A stretch of 64,000 nucleotides of DNA from assembly GCF_009909615.1 (NCBI RefSeq), contig NZ_WWNE01000006.1, positions 310,001-374,000 on the forward strand, given 5' to 3'. A program made the position numbers and the translations under genes. The notes beneath the pieces are model-generated. The model saw nothing but the letters and a program-made list of their open reading frames with translations, was not told where the DNA came from and made no database searches. Origin of the DNA: Acidiluteibacter ferrifornacis. Lineage in GTDB: Bacteria > Bacteroidota > Bacteroidia > Flavobacteriales_E > Vicingaceae. The stretch's first letter is position 1. Each line of letters starts with the position of its first letter. Positions 46,999 to 55,286 of this stretch are shown here, piece by piece.

Positions 46999-47358
46999 TT
47001 GAATTTTTCATACCACATACAACCCATCGAAGATTCTGTGCTGCGCATTGATTTAAAAGGTGATATCCTTGAAAAATCGCAAACGCAAGACATGATGATT
47101 GCTGTAGATCAATTATTATTGGACGGAAGAAACAATTACTTGATTAACCTGAACGAGCTCAACTACATGAACAGTAGCGGACTCAACAGTTTAGTTGCAT
47201 TATTGACTAAAGCGAGAAGCAATAGCGGCGAGGCCGTGGTATTTGGTGTAAATGAAAGAATTGAAAAATTAATTATCCTTACAAAATTAAATACAGTGTT
47301 TTCGCTTTACAAAACAGAAGCTGAAGCGCTGCAAGCTATAAAAGAACAGACTGCATAA
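46999..47358 (+). CDS. STAS domain protein (anti-sigma factor antagonist-like)
   Basis: 119 residues from a TTG start (no ATG is available before the domain). The STAS fold is visible: two strands, LINLNELNYMNSSGLNSLVALLTKARSNSG with the conserved phosphoacceptor region MNSSGL, then GVNERIEKLIILTKLNTVFSLYKT. In SpoIIAA-like proteins the serine before Gly is phosphorylated by an anti-sigma kinase; the usual DSSGL Asp is Asn here. No partner kinase is adjacent. It lies between fur (3 bp gap) and purA (9 bp). Confidence 0.85.
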   Translation: MNFSYHIQPIEDSVLRIDLKGDILEKSQTQDMMIAVDQLLLDGRNNYLINLNELNYMNSSGLNSLVALLTKARSNSGEAVVFGVNERIEKLIILTKLNTVFSLYKTEAEALQAIKEQTA

Positions 47359-47367
47359 ATTATTACA

Positions 47368-48648
47368 ATGAAAGTAGACGTATTATTAGGCCTACAATGG
47401 GGCGACGAGGGAAAAGGAAAAGTAGTAGATGTATTAACCCCAAAATACAACGTGATTGCACGTTTTCAAGGTGGACCAAACGCAGGCCACACGCTTGAAT
47501 TTGACGGCATCAAACATGTTTTACACACAATTCCTTCTGGAATTTTTCATAAGGATAAAGCCAATGTCGTGGGGAATGGTGTTGTGATCGACCCAGTCAT
47601 TTTCAAAAAAGAAATTGATGCATTAGTAGAAATGGGTGTGGATGTAAAAAAGTCGTTGCTGATTTCAAGAAAAGCACACTTAATCTTGCCAACTCACCGT
47701 ATGCTCGATGCAGCTTCCGAACAAGCTAAAGGAAAAGAAAAAATAGGTTCTACTTTAAAAGGAATCGGACCAACCTACATGGACAAAACGGGTAGAAATG
47801 GCCTGAGAATAGGCGACATTGAATCTCCAGAGTTCATGGAAAAATATGAAGCATTAAAAGGAAAACACGACGATTTACTAAGCAGATCGGAATTTGAATA
47901 TGATGTCACTGAAATGGAAAAAGCTTGGTTTGAAGGAATCGAGTTATTAAAATCATTGACTTTAATAGATAGCGAGCATTTTATTAATGATGCGGCAAAA
48001 AATAACCAAACTATTCTAGCAGAAGGGGCGCAAGGAACATTACTAGACATTGATTTCGGGTCATACCCCTTTGTTACCTCTTCCAATACAATTACTGCCG
48101 GAGCTTGTACTGGTTTAGGAGTGGCACCAAATAACATCGGTGAAGTATTTGGAATTTTTAAGGCCTACTGCACACGTGTAGGAAGCGGACCATTCCCAAC
48201 TGAACTATTCGATGAAACTGGTGAAGAGTTAAGAAAAGTAGGACACGAGTTTGGTGCGACTACTGGTCGTCCTAGAAGATGTGGCTGGATAGATTTGCCG
48301 GCATTGAAATATGCAATTATGATCAATGGTGTGACTCAATTGATTATGACGAAAGCAGATGTTCTAAGCAATTTCGAAACCATTAAAGTATGCACACACT
48401 ATAGCTACAAAGGGGAAGAAATTGACTTTTTGCCATACGATGTATTGGATGCTGAAATAAAACCCCTCTACAAAGAATTGAAAGGATGGACGGAAGATTT
48501 AACAGGATTAGCTTCCATTGATGAAATTCCTGCAGCATTAAATGACTATATTGAATATTTGGAACGAGAATTGGAGACTCCAATCACTATCGTATCTGTA
48601 GGACCTGATCGAAGTCAAACCTTGATGAGAGAAGCAGCTACTGCATAA
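47368..48648 (+). CDS. purA: Adenylosuccinate synthetase
   Basis: GTP-dependent condensation of IMP with aspartate, the first AMP-specific step. 426 residues beginning MKVDVLLGLQWGDEGKGKVVD, with the GDEGKGK P-loop, the GPNAGHT and KGIGPTYMDK motifs and VGPDRSQTL at the C-terminus. Complete, typical length. Follows the STAS gene by 9 bp and precedes the OstA-like gene by 8 bp. Confidence 0.97.
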   Translation: MKVDVLLGLQWGDEGKGKVVDVLTPKYNVIARFQGGPNAGHTLEFDGIKHVLHTIPSGIFHKDKANVVGNGVVIDPVIFKKEIDALVEMGVDVKKSLLISRKAHLILPTHRMLDAASEQAKGKEKIGSTLKGIGPTYMDKTGRNGLRIGDIESPEFMEKYEALKGKHDDLLSRSEFEYDVTEMEKAWFEGIELLKSLTLIDSEHFINDAAKNNQTILAEGAQGTLLDIDFGSYPFVTSSNTITAGACTGLGVAPNNIGEVFGIFKAYCTRVGSGPFPTELFDETGEELRKVGHEFGATTGRPRRCGWIDLPALKYAIMINGVTQLIMTKADVLSNFETIKVCTHYSYKGEEIDFLPYDVLDAEIKPLYKELKGWTEDLTGLASIDEIPAALNDYIEYLERELETPITIVSVGPDRSQTLMREAATA

Positions 48649-48656
48649 TCGAATTT

Positions 48657-50174
48657 ATGAAGACCCTTTTTGTTGTCTTATTTAGTTTCATTTCAACGAT
48701 TACCATCGCTCAGAAGAAGGAAAAAATCCAAATTCTGAATGCGGATGACTTCATCTATTCTGAAAAGAGCAATAAAGATGTTCAAAAGTTGGTTGGTAAT
48801 GTAAAGCTAAAGCACCAAGATGCATTAATGTTTTGCGATAGTGCGTATGTCTACAAATTGTCCAACCAAATGGAGGCGTTTGGTAATGTTAGGATAAAAC
48901 AAGGTGACACTTTATCATTAACTGGAAACTACCTCAAGTATGACGGAAATGCTAAGATTGCAGATGTTCGAAAGAATGTTGTTTTGAATCGTCCTGACAT
49001 TTCATTGACGACTGATAAGCTGATTTTAGATCGCACAACCAATATTGCCTATTACCTGAATGGCGCAAACATCATTTCCAAAACAGACAACAATAAATTG
49101 TTTAGCCGAAAGGGATATTACTACATCAATCAAGATGTCTTTTTCTTCAAAGACAGTGTAGTGCTCAGAAATGAGAAATACACCATGAAGTCGGACACCA
49201 TGAAATATTGGACGACTACGGAGGAAGTTTTCTTTTTTGGTCCAACAGAAATAATCAGTGAAGACAATTATATTTATTGTGAAAACGGCTATTACAACAC
49301 CATAAATGAACGTTCTAAGTTCTTCAAGAATGCCTACCTCATCTCATCTAAGCAGAAGTTGATGGGCGACACCCTAACTTATGATCGAATAAAAGGATAT
49401 GGAGAAGCTAGAGGCCAAATTAGCATCATTGATACTGCAGAAAATATTACTGTAAAAGGCGGATTGGCTAAGTTTTACGAACAAAGCGATAGTGCCGAAG
49501 TAACCAAAAATGCTCTCCTAGTTCAGCCTTTTGAAGAGGATACGTTATTCATGCACGCCAAACTATTTCGGGTTTTCCCAAATAAAGATGGCAAACGGGT
49601 AATGCAAGCTTTTTATCAAGTCAACTTGTTTAAAAAAGACCTACAAGGCAGCTGCGACTCTATCGCATACTCCTTTACAGATAGTACCTTAAAGATGTTT
49701 TACGAACCTATTCTTTGGTCAGATCAAAATCAGATTACTGGAACCATCGTAAACATCAACATGAAAGATGGGAAAATTGATGAACTGTTTATCCCTGAAG
49801 ACGCTTTTATTACTTCAGAAGTTGATACCACTCGATATAATCAGATCAAAGGAAAACAACTAACTGGAACCTTCGTTGAGAATAAATTGAAGAAGGTCTT
49901 TATTGAAGGGAATGGACAAACCATTTATTATGGTCAAGATGAAAATAATAAATTCATAGGTGTTAATCGCGCAGAAAGTTCCGATTTATTGATTGGATTG
50001 AAAGAAAATGAAATAGAGACCATCACTTTTGTAAATGATCCTGATGCTACGCTCTATCCATTAAATGAGTTAAAACCTGACGAGTTATTACTCGGTGGAT
50101 TCAATTGGAAAATTGAATTTCGACCATTAAAAATGAGTGATGTCTTTATCTGGAAGAGGGGCGAATTAAGATAG
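48657..50174 (+). CDS. OstA-like protein (LptA-type, periplasmic)
   Basis: 505 residues. Signal peptide (MKTLFVVLFSFISTITIAQ), then repeated beta strands (for example LVGNVKLKHQDALMFCDSA, LTGNYLKYDGNAKIADVR, ISLTTDKLILDRTTN) characteristic of the OstA/LptA beta-jellyroll, here extended over the whole protein. OstA-like proteins carry lipopolysaccharide across the periplasm, and the Bacteroidota form is usually encoded as here, away from lptB. Its 3' end overlaps the convergent gene by 9 bp. Confidence 0.82.
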   Translation: MKTLFVVLFSFISTITIAQKKEKIQILNADDFIYSEKSNKDVQKLVGNVKLKHQDALMFCDSAYVYKLSNQMEAFGNVRIKQGDTLSLTGNYLKYDGNAKIADVRKNVVLNRPDISLTTDKLILDRTTNIAYYLNGANIISKTDNNKLFSRKGYYYINQDVFFFKDSVVLRNEKYTMKSDTMKYWTTTEEVFFFGPTEIISEDNYIYCENGYYNTINERSKFFKNAYLISSKQKLMGDTLTYDRIKGYGEARGQISIIDTAENITVKGGLAKFYEQSDSAEVTKNALLVQPFEEDTLFMHAKLFRVFPNKDGKRVMQAFYQVNLFKKDLQGSCDSIAYSFTDSTLKMFYEPILWSDQNQITGTIVNINMKDGKIDELFIPEDAFITSEVDTTRYNQIKGKQLTGTFVENKLKKVFIEGNGQTIYYGQDENNKFIGVNRAESSDLLIGLKENEIETITFVNDPDATLYPLNELKPDELLLGGFNWKIEFRPLKMSDVFIWKRGELR

Positions 50175-51206
50175 AATATCTCGATTATTATACAATAATA
50201 TATATAATCGATGCCTTAAAATCTTCCCCATATTTTCACACTCCAAAAAGTCTTTGTCATCAAAATGAACGGCTAATTCCTCCCGCAATTGCTTCACCTT
50301 CTCCTCTGTAGAGATTTCATCAATTTCCATAATATCCAATAAATCTTTCAATCGATAGCGAGAAACCTTGATTCTATTGGCAATCATTGCGCGCTCTTCT
50401 AGTTGATATTGCCGAATCGTTTCAGGGTTAATGTAGCGCACCACAAAATCGACAATGGCATTATTATCTTTAAAAAATTGAGGCAAATACATGGTACGCA
50501 TGCCTTCATACGTCTGTTGATCAAAATCGATGGCTCTAATTCGATACTGAATGTCATCAAAGTCTGGGGTCATATCTACGACATAGTTGTAGGATCGCAT
50601 ATCACCCAATAATCGCACAAAAGTTCGTTCATTGAATTTTACAAATTCCTTCGCCAGTCGTATTTCATTCAGTTCTGCATCGTTCAGCCAATTACTAATA
50701 AAAACGTCACCAGGAATTCCTGCGATATGCTCTTCTATAATGGTATCACCATCCACCACATAATTGATTCGGTTAGGCGATAAAATATGTTCCAATTCTA
50801 ATCCATAAATTCTAGAGGCATCTGCTCGTTTTACATAGAAATAATCATAGTTGTCATTATACCGATTAGTGATTCGTATTCTAAACGGTTTGGAATTCCC
50901 AAAAGGACAATAATCAATTCGATTGGTATAAAGATGTTCGGTCACTTCTAGGTCACCTTCTGTTTTTAATAAGGAATAAATCTTTGTTAGATTTTCATTG
51001 ATCTCTTCCATATCCGACTGAGAGAACATGACTGTTTCCCATAAAGTATCCCGTCCTTCTTTATCATAAACAGGCATACTTGATTCAAAATGCAATAAAT
51101 CTTTATACTGAATGGGCAATTTAACTTCTCGACTATACTCGGTTAAATAACCTCTCAACTCATCACGAATTGGGAAAAAAAACTTCTTTTTGGAAATGGT
51201 ATTCAT
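50166..51206 (-). CDS. Conserved protein with kinase-like (APH/choline-kinase style) motifs; unrecognised
   Basis: 346 residues, no signal peptide and no membrane helix. I do not recognise a family. The middle reads like a protein-kinase or aminoglycoside-phosphotransferase fold: YFYVKRADASRIYGLELEH (candidate ATP-binding Lys126 and helix-C Glu137/139), the linker EEHIAGIPGDVFI, then GDMRSYNYVVDM (Gly201-Asp202, Asn207, Asp211) and AIDFDQ (Asp227/229), i.e. the catalytic-loop pattern GDxxxxNxxxD followed by IDFD. This is my reading of motifs. The 5' neighbour on the same strand is 21 bp away; the two look like one operon. Confidence 0.6.
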   Translation of the reverse strand: MNTISKKKFFFPIRDELRGYLTEYSREVKLPIQYKDLLHFESSMPVYDKEGRDTLWETVMFSQSDMEEINENLTKIYSLLKTEGDLEVTEHLYTNRIDYCPFGNSKPFRIRITNRYNDNYDYFYVKRADASRIYGLELEHILSPNRINYVVDGDTIIEEHIAGIPGDVFISNWLNDAELNEIRLAKEFVKFNERTFVRLLGDMRSYNYVVDMTPDFDDIQYRIRAIDFDQQTYEGMRTMYLPQFFKDNNAIVDFVVRYINPETIRQYQLEERAMIANRIKVSRYRLKDLLDIMEIDEISTEEKVKQLREELAVHFDDKDFLECENMGKILRHRLYILLYNNRDILS

Positions 51207-51227
51207 AAAATATTATTGGGATTGCCC

Positions 51228-51824
51228 TCAAAATACGAATAAATGTTCAGCCAACTCTTCAAATGAATAGGGTTCTTGATAAGAACGATCAGAAAAATAA
51301 TTTGCGAGTAATTTTATGTAATAAGGAGCTCCATCTTTGGAAGCAAAAACAATTCTTATGGTCCCGTACAATTGATTAAAAGGCGCCGTCTTTCTATATT
51401 TCAACTTTGGCTTTAAGTAATAGGATTCTTTCGAAACAATCCAATCTTGGTCTTCTTTAATCTCTTCTTCAGAATGATTAATCGCATAATCCAATTCAAT
51501 AATGCGATACTTGAATAATTCGAATAGAAACGAAGCTTGCTCTTGAGGAACACCTTTTTCAAAATAGTAAACAAACCCTTTAGATTGAGGACTATTGTAA
51601 TAAAAAAAGTTCGCCTCTACAGCGGCTATTTCTGACCTCGTTTCCCACTCTTCCTTTATCGCTCGAACATTAAAGTTATAATTTTGCCCCCTTCTCCATA
51701 CTTCAAAATCACTTTTATACTTTTCAGATCGTCTTATCACCTTCTTAACAAGAATATTAGAACTTGACTCTACCGCTTGCTCAGTAGGCAAAATAGATTG
51801 AATTAATTTATCGAGAAAACCCAT
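51228..51824 (-). CDS. Hypothetical protein, partner of the kinase-like gene
   Basis: 198 residues, predicted cytoplasmic (MGFLDKLIQSILPTEQ start, no signal). The first ~45 residues look disordered and basic (LVKKVIRRSEKYKSDF), the rest an alpha/beta domain with FFYYNSPQSKGFVYYFEK and a C-terminal FEELAEHLFVF. No family recognised. It is upstream of the kinase-like gene with 21 bp between them and shares its strand; it has its own start 113 bp from the divergent M42 gene. Confidence 0.55.
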   Translation of the reverse strand: MGFLDKLIQSILPTEQAVESSSNILVKKVIRRSEKYKSDFEVWRRGQNYNFNVRAIKEEWETRSEIAAVEANFFYYNSPQSKGFVYYFEKGVPQEQASFLFELFKYRIIELDYAINHSEEEIKEDQDWIVSKESYYLKPKLKYRKTAPFNQLYGTIRIVFASKDGAPYYIKLLANYFSDRSYQEPYSFEELAEHLFVF

Positions 51825-51902
51825 AGTTCTATTTAAACATTTCTAATTACAAATCTATTCTTTTACAATGGCATACATTCTTTCAATCAGAAAATATTCC
51901 AT

Positions 51903-51910
51903 TATATTTG
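51903..51910 (+). promoter_or_regulatory. Promoter -7 box of the M42 peptidase gene
   Basis: TATATTTG fits TAnnTTTG, 27 bp before the ATG, with TTTC (51881-51884) as a possible -33 element 18 bp upstream. Confidence 0.5.
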
Positions 51911-51937
51911 AAGGCTAAACATATACAACTCTAACTA

Positions 51938-53029
51938 ATGACCAAAGCAAAACAAGTCGATAAAAAATCGCTCCAATTTTTAGAACAATATATAAACAAC
52001 CCATCACCTACGGGGTTCGAATCAGAAGGGCAAAAATTGTGGCTCGAGTATATTAAACCCTATGTTGATGAAACTTTTGTGGACACATACGGAACAGCGG
52101 TAGGCGTCATAAACCCTGAAGCGAAATACAAAGTAGTAATAGAAGCCCATGCCGATGAAATCAGCTGGTTCGTTCACTACATCAACGAAAAGGGTTTTAT
52201 CTACGTTCGCAGAAACGGCGGATCCGACCATATCATCGCTCCATCAAAACGTGTAAATATCCATACGGACAATGGAATTGTAAAAGCAGTATTTGGATGG
52301 CCTGCCATTCACACCAGGTCTGGGTACGAAAAAGAAGACACGCCTAAATTGAATAATATTTTCTTGGATTGTGGATGCAATTCCAAAGAGGAAGTGGAGG
52401 CATTGGGGGTTCACGTAGGATGTGTGATTACCTACGAAGATGAGTTCATGGTATTGAACAAAAACTATTTTGTAGGTCGTGCATTGGACAATCGGATTGG
52501 GGGATTTATGATTGCTGAAGTGGCCAAAAGACTAAAAGCAAACAAAAAGAAATTGCCGTTCGGATTGTACATCACCAACAGCGTACAAGAAGAAATTGGT
52601 TTGAGAGGTGCAGAAATGATTGTGCAACGCATTAAACCCGATGTAGCCATCATTACAGATGTTTGCCACGATACACAAACTCCTTTGATTAATAAGATAG
52701 AGCAAGGAGATTTCTTTGCGGGGAAAGGCCCAGTTTTGACATACGCTCCGGCAGTGCAGAACAACTTGTTAAAACAAATTATAAAGACAGCAAACGACAA
52801 CAAAATCCCATTCCAACGTTTGGCGGCTTCTCGTGCTACTGGAACAGATACCGATGCCTTTGCTTATGCGAACGGCGGAATAGCTGCAGCACTTATTTCT
52901 TTACCATTACGCTACATGCACACCACAGTAGAAATGGTGCATCAAGATGATGTATTAAATGTCATCGAATTGATTTATCAAACATTATTGAGTATCAGAG
53001 AAAATCAAAACTTCAATTATATTCAATAA
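51938..53029 (+). CDS. M42 family metallopeptidase
   Basis: 363 residues of the M42 glutamyl/leucyl-type aminopeptidase family. It has the dinuclear zinc ligand pattern: VVIEAHADEISW (His/Asp), ALDNRIGGF (Asp), VQEEIGLRGA (Glu-Glu), ITDVCHDT (Asp) and, at the C-terminus, YMHTTVEMV (His). Cytoplasmic tetrahedral-type aminopeptidase that trims short peptides. Monocistronic with promoter and terminator. The window has no paralogue. Confidence 0.93.
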   Translation: MTKAKQVDKKSLQFLEQYINNPSPTGFESEGQKLWLEYIKPYVDETFVDTYGTAVGVINPEAKYKVVIEAHADEISWFVHYINEKGFIYVRRNGGSDHIIAPSKRVNIHTDNGIVKAVFGWPAIHTRSGYEKEDTPKLNNIFLDCGCNSKEEVEALGVHVGCVITYEDEFMVLNKNYFVGRALDNRIGGFMIAEVAKRLKANKKKLPFGLYITNSVQEEIGLRGAEMIVQRIKPDVAIITDVCHDTQTPLINKIEQGDFFAGKGPVLTYAPAVQNNLLKQIIKTANDNKIPFQRLAASRATGTDTDAFAYANGGIAAALISLPLRYMHTTVEMVHQDDVLNVIELIYQTLLSIRENQNFNYIQ

Positions 53030-53032
53030 AAC

Positions 53033-53066
53033 AAAAGGGTGGTTTCTAATTGAAGTCACCCTTTTT
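53033..53066 (+). terminator. Terminator of the M42 gene
   Basis: Stem AAAAGGGTG (53033-53041) / CACCCTTTT (53057-53065) with a 15 nt loop, ending in five T. Confidence 0.8.
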
Positions 53067-53168
53067 ATTTTTCTCTTAAAGCGTTTATTCTCCACTAAAT
53101 ACTTCTAGAATTTCACCACTTTCTCAGTACTTATAAAATTCCCTCTTGAATCTGAGATTCTTTTACAA

Positions 53169-53290
53169 TTACTCTTTGACAATTCGTTTAGAAATTACTG
53201 CACCATCTTCCAAAGTAACACTGATAAAATAAATTCCAGATTTTAAATTTCATTTTCTATATTGATTTGACAACCACCATAAGGTTCGAA
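53169..53290 (-). pseudogene. Decayed C-terminal end of a T9SS sorting-domain gene
   Basis: On the minus strand, 53169-53249 encodes LKSGIYFISVTLEDGAVI followed by SKRIVKE and a stop, the unmistakable end of a type A sorting domain. A TGA (53250-53252) stops the same frame just upstream, while the adjacent frame upstream reads FEPYGGCQINIENEI. The pattern suggests a frameshift plus loss of the rest of the gene. No start and no upstream coding region remain before the next gene 50 bp away. 53067-53168 shows nothing apart from a 13 bp palindrome (53148-53160). A remnant of a duplicated T9SS gene is the simplest reading. Confidence 0.7.
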
Positions 53291-53342
53291 GCATCTGATA
53301 ATTAACATACTAAATAGCATTATTTAAAAACCTAACATAAGG

Positions 53343-54893
53343 CTACTCTTTTATAAAAACAGTAGCTCTTGATAGAGGTTTTCCATTATCGATTAAACTA
53401 AGAAAGTAAGTCCCAGTACTGAGCGAGTGAACATTGACCTGTTTGTCAGAACCTAAGTTCCCATTTCGTATTTGTTGGCCTTTCATGTTATAAATGATAT
53501 AACCTAATGAATTACTAGAGTGTACTATCTTTAGATAGTCTGTCGTCGGGTTTGGATAAACATTTATCGAAGTTGCTATCTCATTTTCCCGAATACTAAC
53601 TAACAGCTGACTAGGAATTTTAGTAATAACCGAAAAAACTTTATTATCACTCCATGCATTGCTAAAATAACTCAATACAAAAATATCTTCATTGGAATCT
53701 ACAATTAACCTAGAAGATACATGATTTTTTTGACCATAGATGAAAAGACTATCTCTACTTTGCCCACTAACTTTAAAAACTAATAGTTGACGGTATTCTG
53801 CTGCAAAAGGAGGAGTGGAAGCATAAGGAGAACTACCAGAAAAATATTCATTATTATTGGCTTTAACATAATAAGTAGATCTATTGTCGATAGTAGTATT
53901 TCCTAAATGAATTTTATTTAAAATATTTCCATTCCAATCAATAGTCGCACGGTAGTACTGCCAAAAGTCAGGATTTCCTATGGCAGTTGACTTGTTTAAA
54001 TCCCCAAAAAAGGTCACGGTGGTTGAATCCATTAAAAATCCCCTTGGTCGCATACTAACCCAACCTTCATTTACTGCCAAATTTAACTCTTGTGTATCGT
54101 CCATCTGAATGGTTTTCACTTTATCTAAAGTAAAACGATTTACGAATTGAATCTCAGAAGCATTATTCCCATAAATTAACAATGAATCATTTACTGGAGA
54201 GACTTGAGTTGGCCCATAAGCAAAAGGAAAAATCAAAATAGTGGGGTCAGAAAAATTGAAAGTAAGTACTTTCTTTTTTAACAAGTTACCTCTCATATCA
54301 TAGCGATATAAGAATGCAGAATCAATAGTATTATATACTGTATAAAGGTAAAAGGAATTATCATATAAATAAGGAATAGAAGTCAATTCTTGCTTTTCTA
54401 AACTTAAAGTAAACAACACATTTGAATCAGCTTTGAAAGCTTGAGTAGAATTTCTAACCTCCAAATTTAGAGTAGAATTTGAATCTACATATGATTCTAC
54501 ATAGATTCTATTATTAGTATACTTTTGATCAACTACAAATTGGGATAATATTGACACTGGAAAACCACTTCTCACAATATATTTTTCTGTTGAATCCTTT
54601 TGCCATGTTACATTTGAATCCCTAATACTCAAATCGTTTTTATTAATCCAATAAAAAACAATCGACTCAGCTACATTATTAGACCCTGCATTTACTTGTG
54701 AATAAATTAAAGTACTATCATCATAATCAATATAGTCCCGTTGAAAAATAGTTCTAATTCCAATTGAATCAAAATTTGTCGGAAAAACATGATCTCTTAT
54801 ACTAATTTGAGCACTTGTATTAAACGAAACTAATAAAAACAAAGCCCCCAAAAGGGCTTTGCTTAGTATAATATTTAACTTAAAATATTTCAT
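53343..54893 (-). CDS. T9SS sorting-domain protein, function unknown
   Basis: 516 residues. Signal peptide (ALLGALFLLVSFNTSAQ, after a basic start) and a C-terminal type A sorting domain (about 440-516) with INVYPNPTTDYLKIVH, ending in TGTYFLSLIDNGKPLSRATVFI. The central region is beta-rich and rich in Asn/Ser/Asp without a recognised domain. Exported by Sec and T9SS. Immediately downstream lies the decayed end of another T9SS gene. Upstream are two small ORFs whose stop/start spacing (10 bp to this ATG) suggests that they share its transcript. Confidence 0.83.
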   Translation of the reverse strand: MKYFKLNIILSKALLGALFLLVSFNTSAQISIRDHVFPTNFDSIGIRTIFQRDYIDYDDSTLIYSQVNAGSNNVAESIVFYWINKNDLSIRDSNVTWQKDSTEKYIVRSGFPVSILSQFVVDQKYTNNRIYVESYVDSNSTLNLEVRNSTQAFKADSNVLFTLSLEKQELTSIPYLYDNSFYLYTVYNTIDSAFLYRYDMRGNLLKKKVLTFNFSDPTILIFPFAYGPTQVSPVNDSLLIYGNNASEIQFVNRFTLDKVKTIQMDDTQELNLAVNEGWVSMRPRGFLMDSTTVTFFGDLNKSTAIGNPDFWQYYRATIDWNGNILNKIHLGNTTIDNRSTYYVKANNNEYFSGSSPYASTPPFAAEYRQLLVFKVSGQSRDSLFIYGQKNHVSSRLIVDSNEDIFVLSYFSNAWSDNKVFSVITKIPSQLLVSIRENEIATSINVYPNPTTDYLKIVHSSNSLGYIIYNMKGQQIRNGNLGSDKQVNVHSLSTGTYFLSLIDNGKPLSRATVFIKE

Positions 54894-54903
54894 AATCTTT
54901 ATA

Positions 54904-55008
54904 TTAACAAACTACACATAAGCCATAATAGAAACGTCCTTCATGGTGAAAATTCATATTATAATATGGAGGAACAGTATAAGTAGCTATTAATTTAATC
55001 TTTTTCAT
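54904..55008 (-). CDS. Small ORF of 34 codons just upstream of the T9SS gene
   Basis: Starts ATG at 55008, reads MKKIKLIATYTVPPYYNM then NFHHEGRFYYGLCVVC and stops at 54904, 10 bp before the T9SS ATG. The basic N-terminus followed by a Tyr/His/Cys-rich second half is not a signal peptide. It could be a leader peptide that couples translation to the next gene, a small secreted or modified peptide, or chance. A chance ORF of this size cannot be excluded; I find no homologue by eye. Confidence 0.4.
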   Translation of the reverse strand: MKKIKLIATYTVPPYYNMNFHHEGRFYYGLCVVC

Positions 55009-55024
55009 TTTATATGTTTAGTGT

Positions 55025-55207
55025 TTAAAATAGACTTAATTTGAATTTCAATCGATTAGAAACGCCTATAAAATGTGCCTCTGCCATAAAACAAATAGCG
55101 TATACATTTAGAAAACCATTGGATTTGTAGAGAGAGAGCTCTACTTGCTCAGCTACAGATAGAGTTTTATCGTGTAGTAAATAAGAGTATGGGGTCAAGT
55201 TTCTCAT
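55025..55207 (-). CDS. Small ORF of 60 codons, doubtful
   Basis: From the ATG at 55207 it reads MRNLTPYSYLLHDKTLSVAE and ends in SNRLKFKLSLF; a further start at 55231 is possible. It begins about 6 nt after the predicted transcription start of the T9SS gene's promoter (box at 55218-55225), and is followed 16 bp on by the 34-codon ORF. It is probably either a real small gene or a long transcribed leader. No homologue recognised. Confidence 0.3.
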   Translation of the reverse strand: MRNLTPYSYLLHDKTLSVAEQVELSLYKSNGFLNVYAICFMAEAHFIGVSNRLKFKLSLF

Positions 55208-55217
55208 AAAGGTATAC

Positions 55218-55225
55218 CAAACATA
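55218..55225 (-). promoter_or_regulatory. Promoter -7 box upstream of small ORFs and T9SS gene
   Basis: Minus-strand TATGTTTG fits TAnnTTTG; TTG at 55247-55249 is 21 bp upstream as a possible -33 element. Transcription would begin near 55212 and run through both small ORFs into the T9SS gene. Confidence 0.45.
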
Positions 55226-55263
55226 AACCAAAAAAAAACAAAAAACAATAGACTCTTCTTTTC

Positions 55264-55286
55264 TAACTAGTTACAATGCATTGTAA
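55264..55286. promoter_or_regulatory. Overlapping palindromes TAACTAGTTA and TTACAATGCATTGTAA
   Basis: A perfect 16 bp palindrome (55271-55286) overlaps by 3 bp a perfect 10 bp palindrome (55264-55273), 39 to 61 bp upstream of the -7 box on the minus strand. This is a typical position for an activator-type dimer site; a protein cannot be named. Confidence 0.35.
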
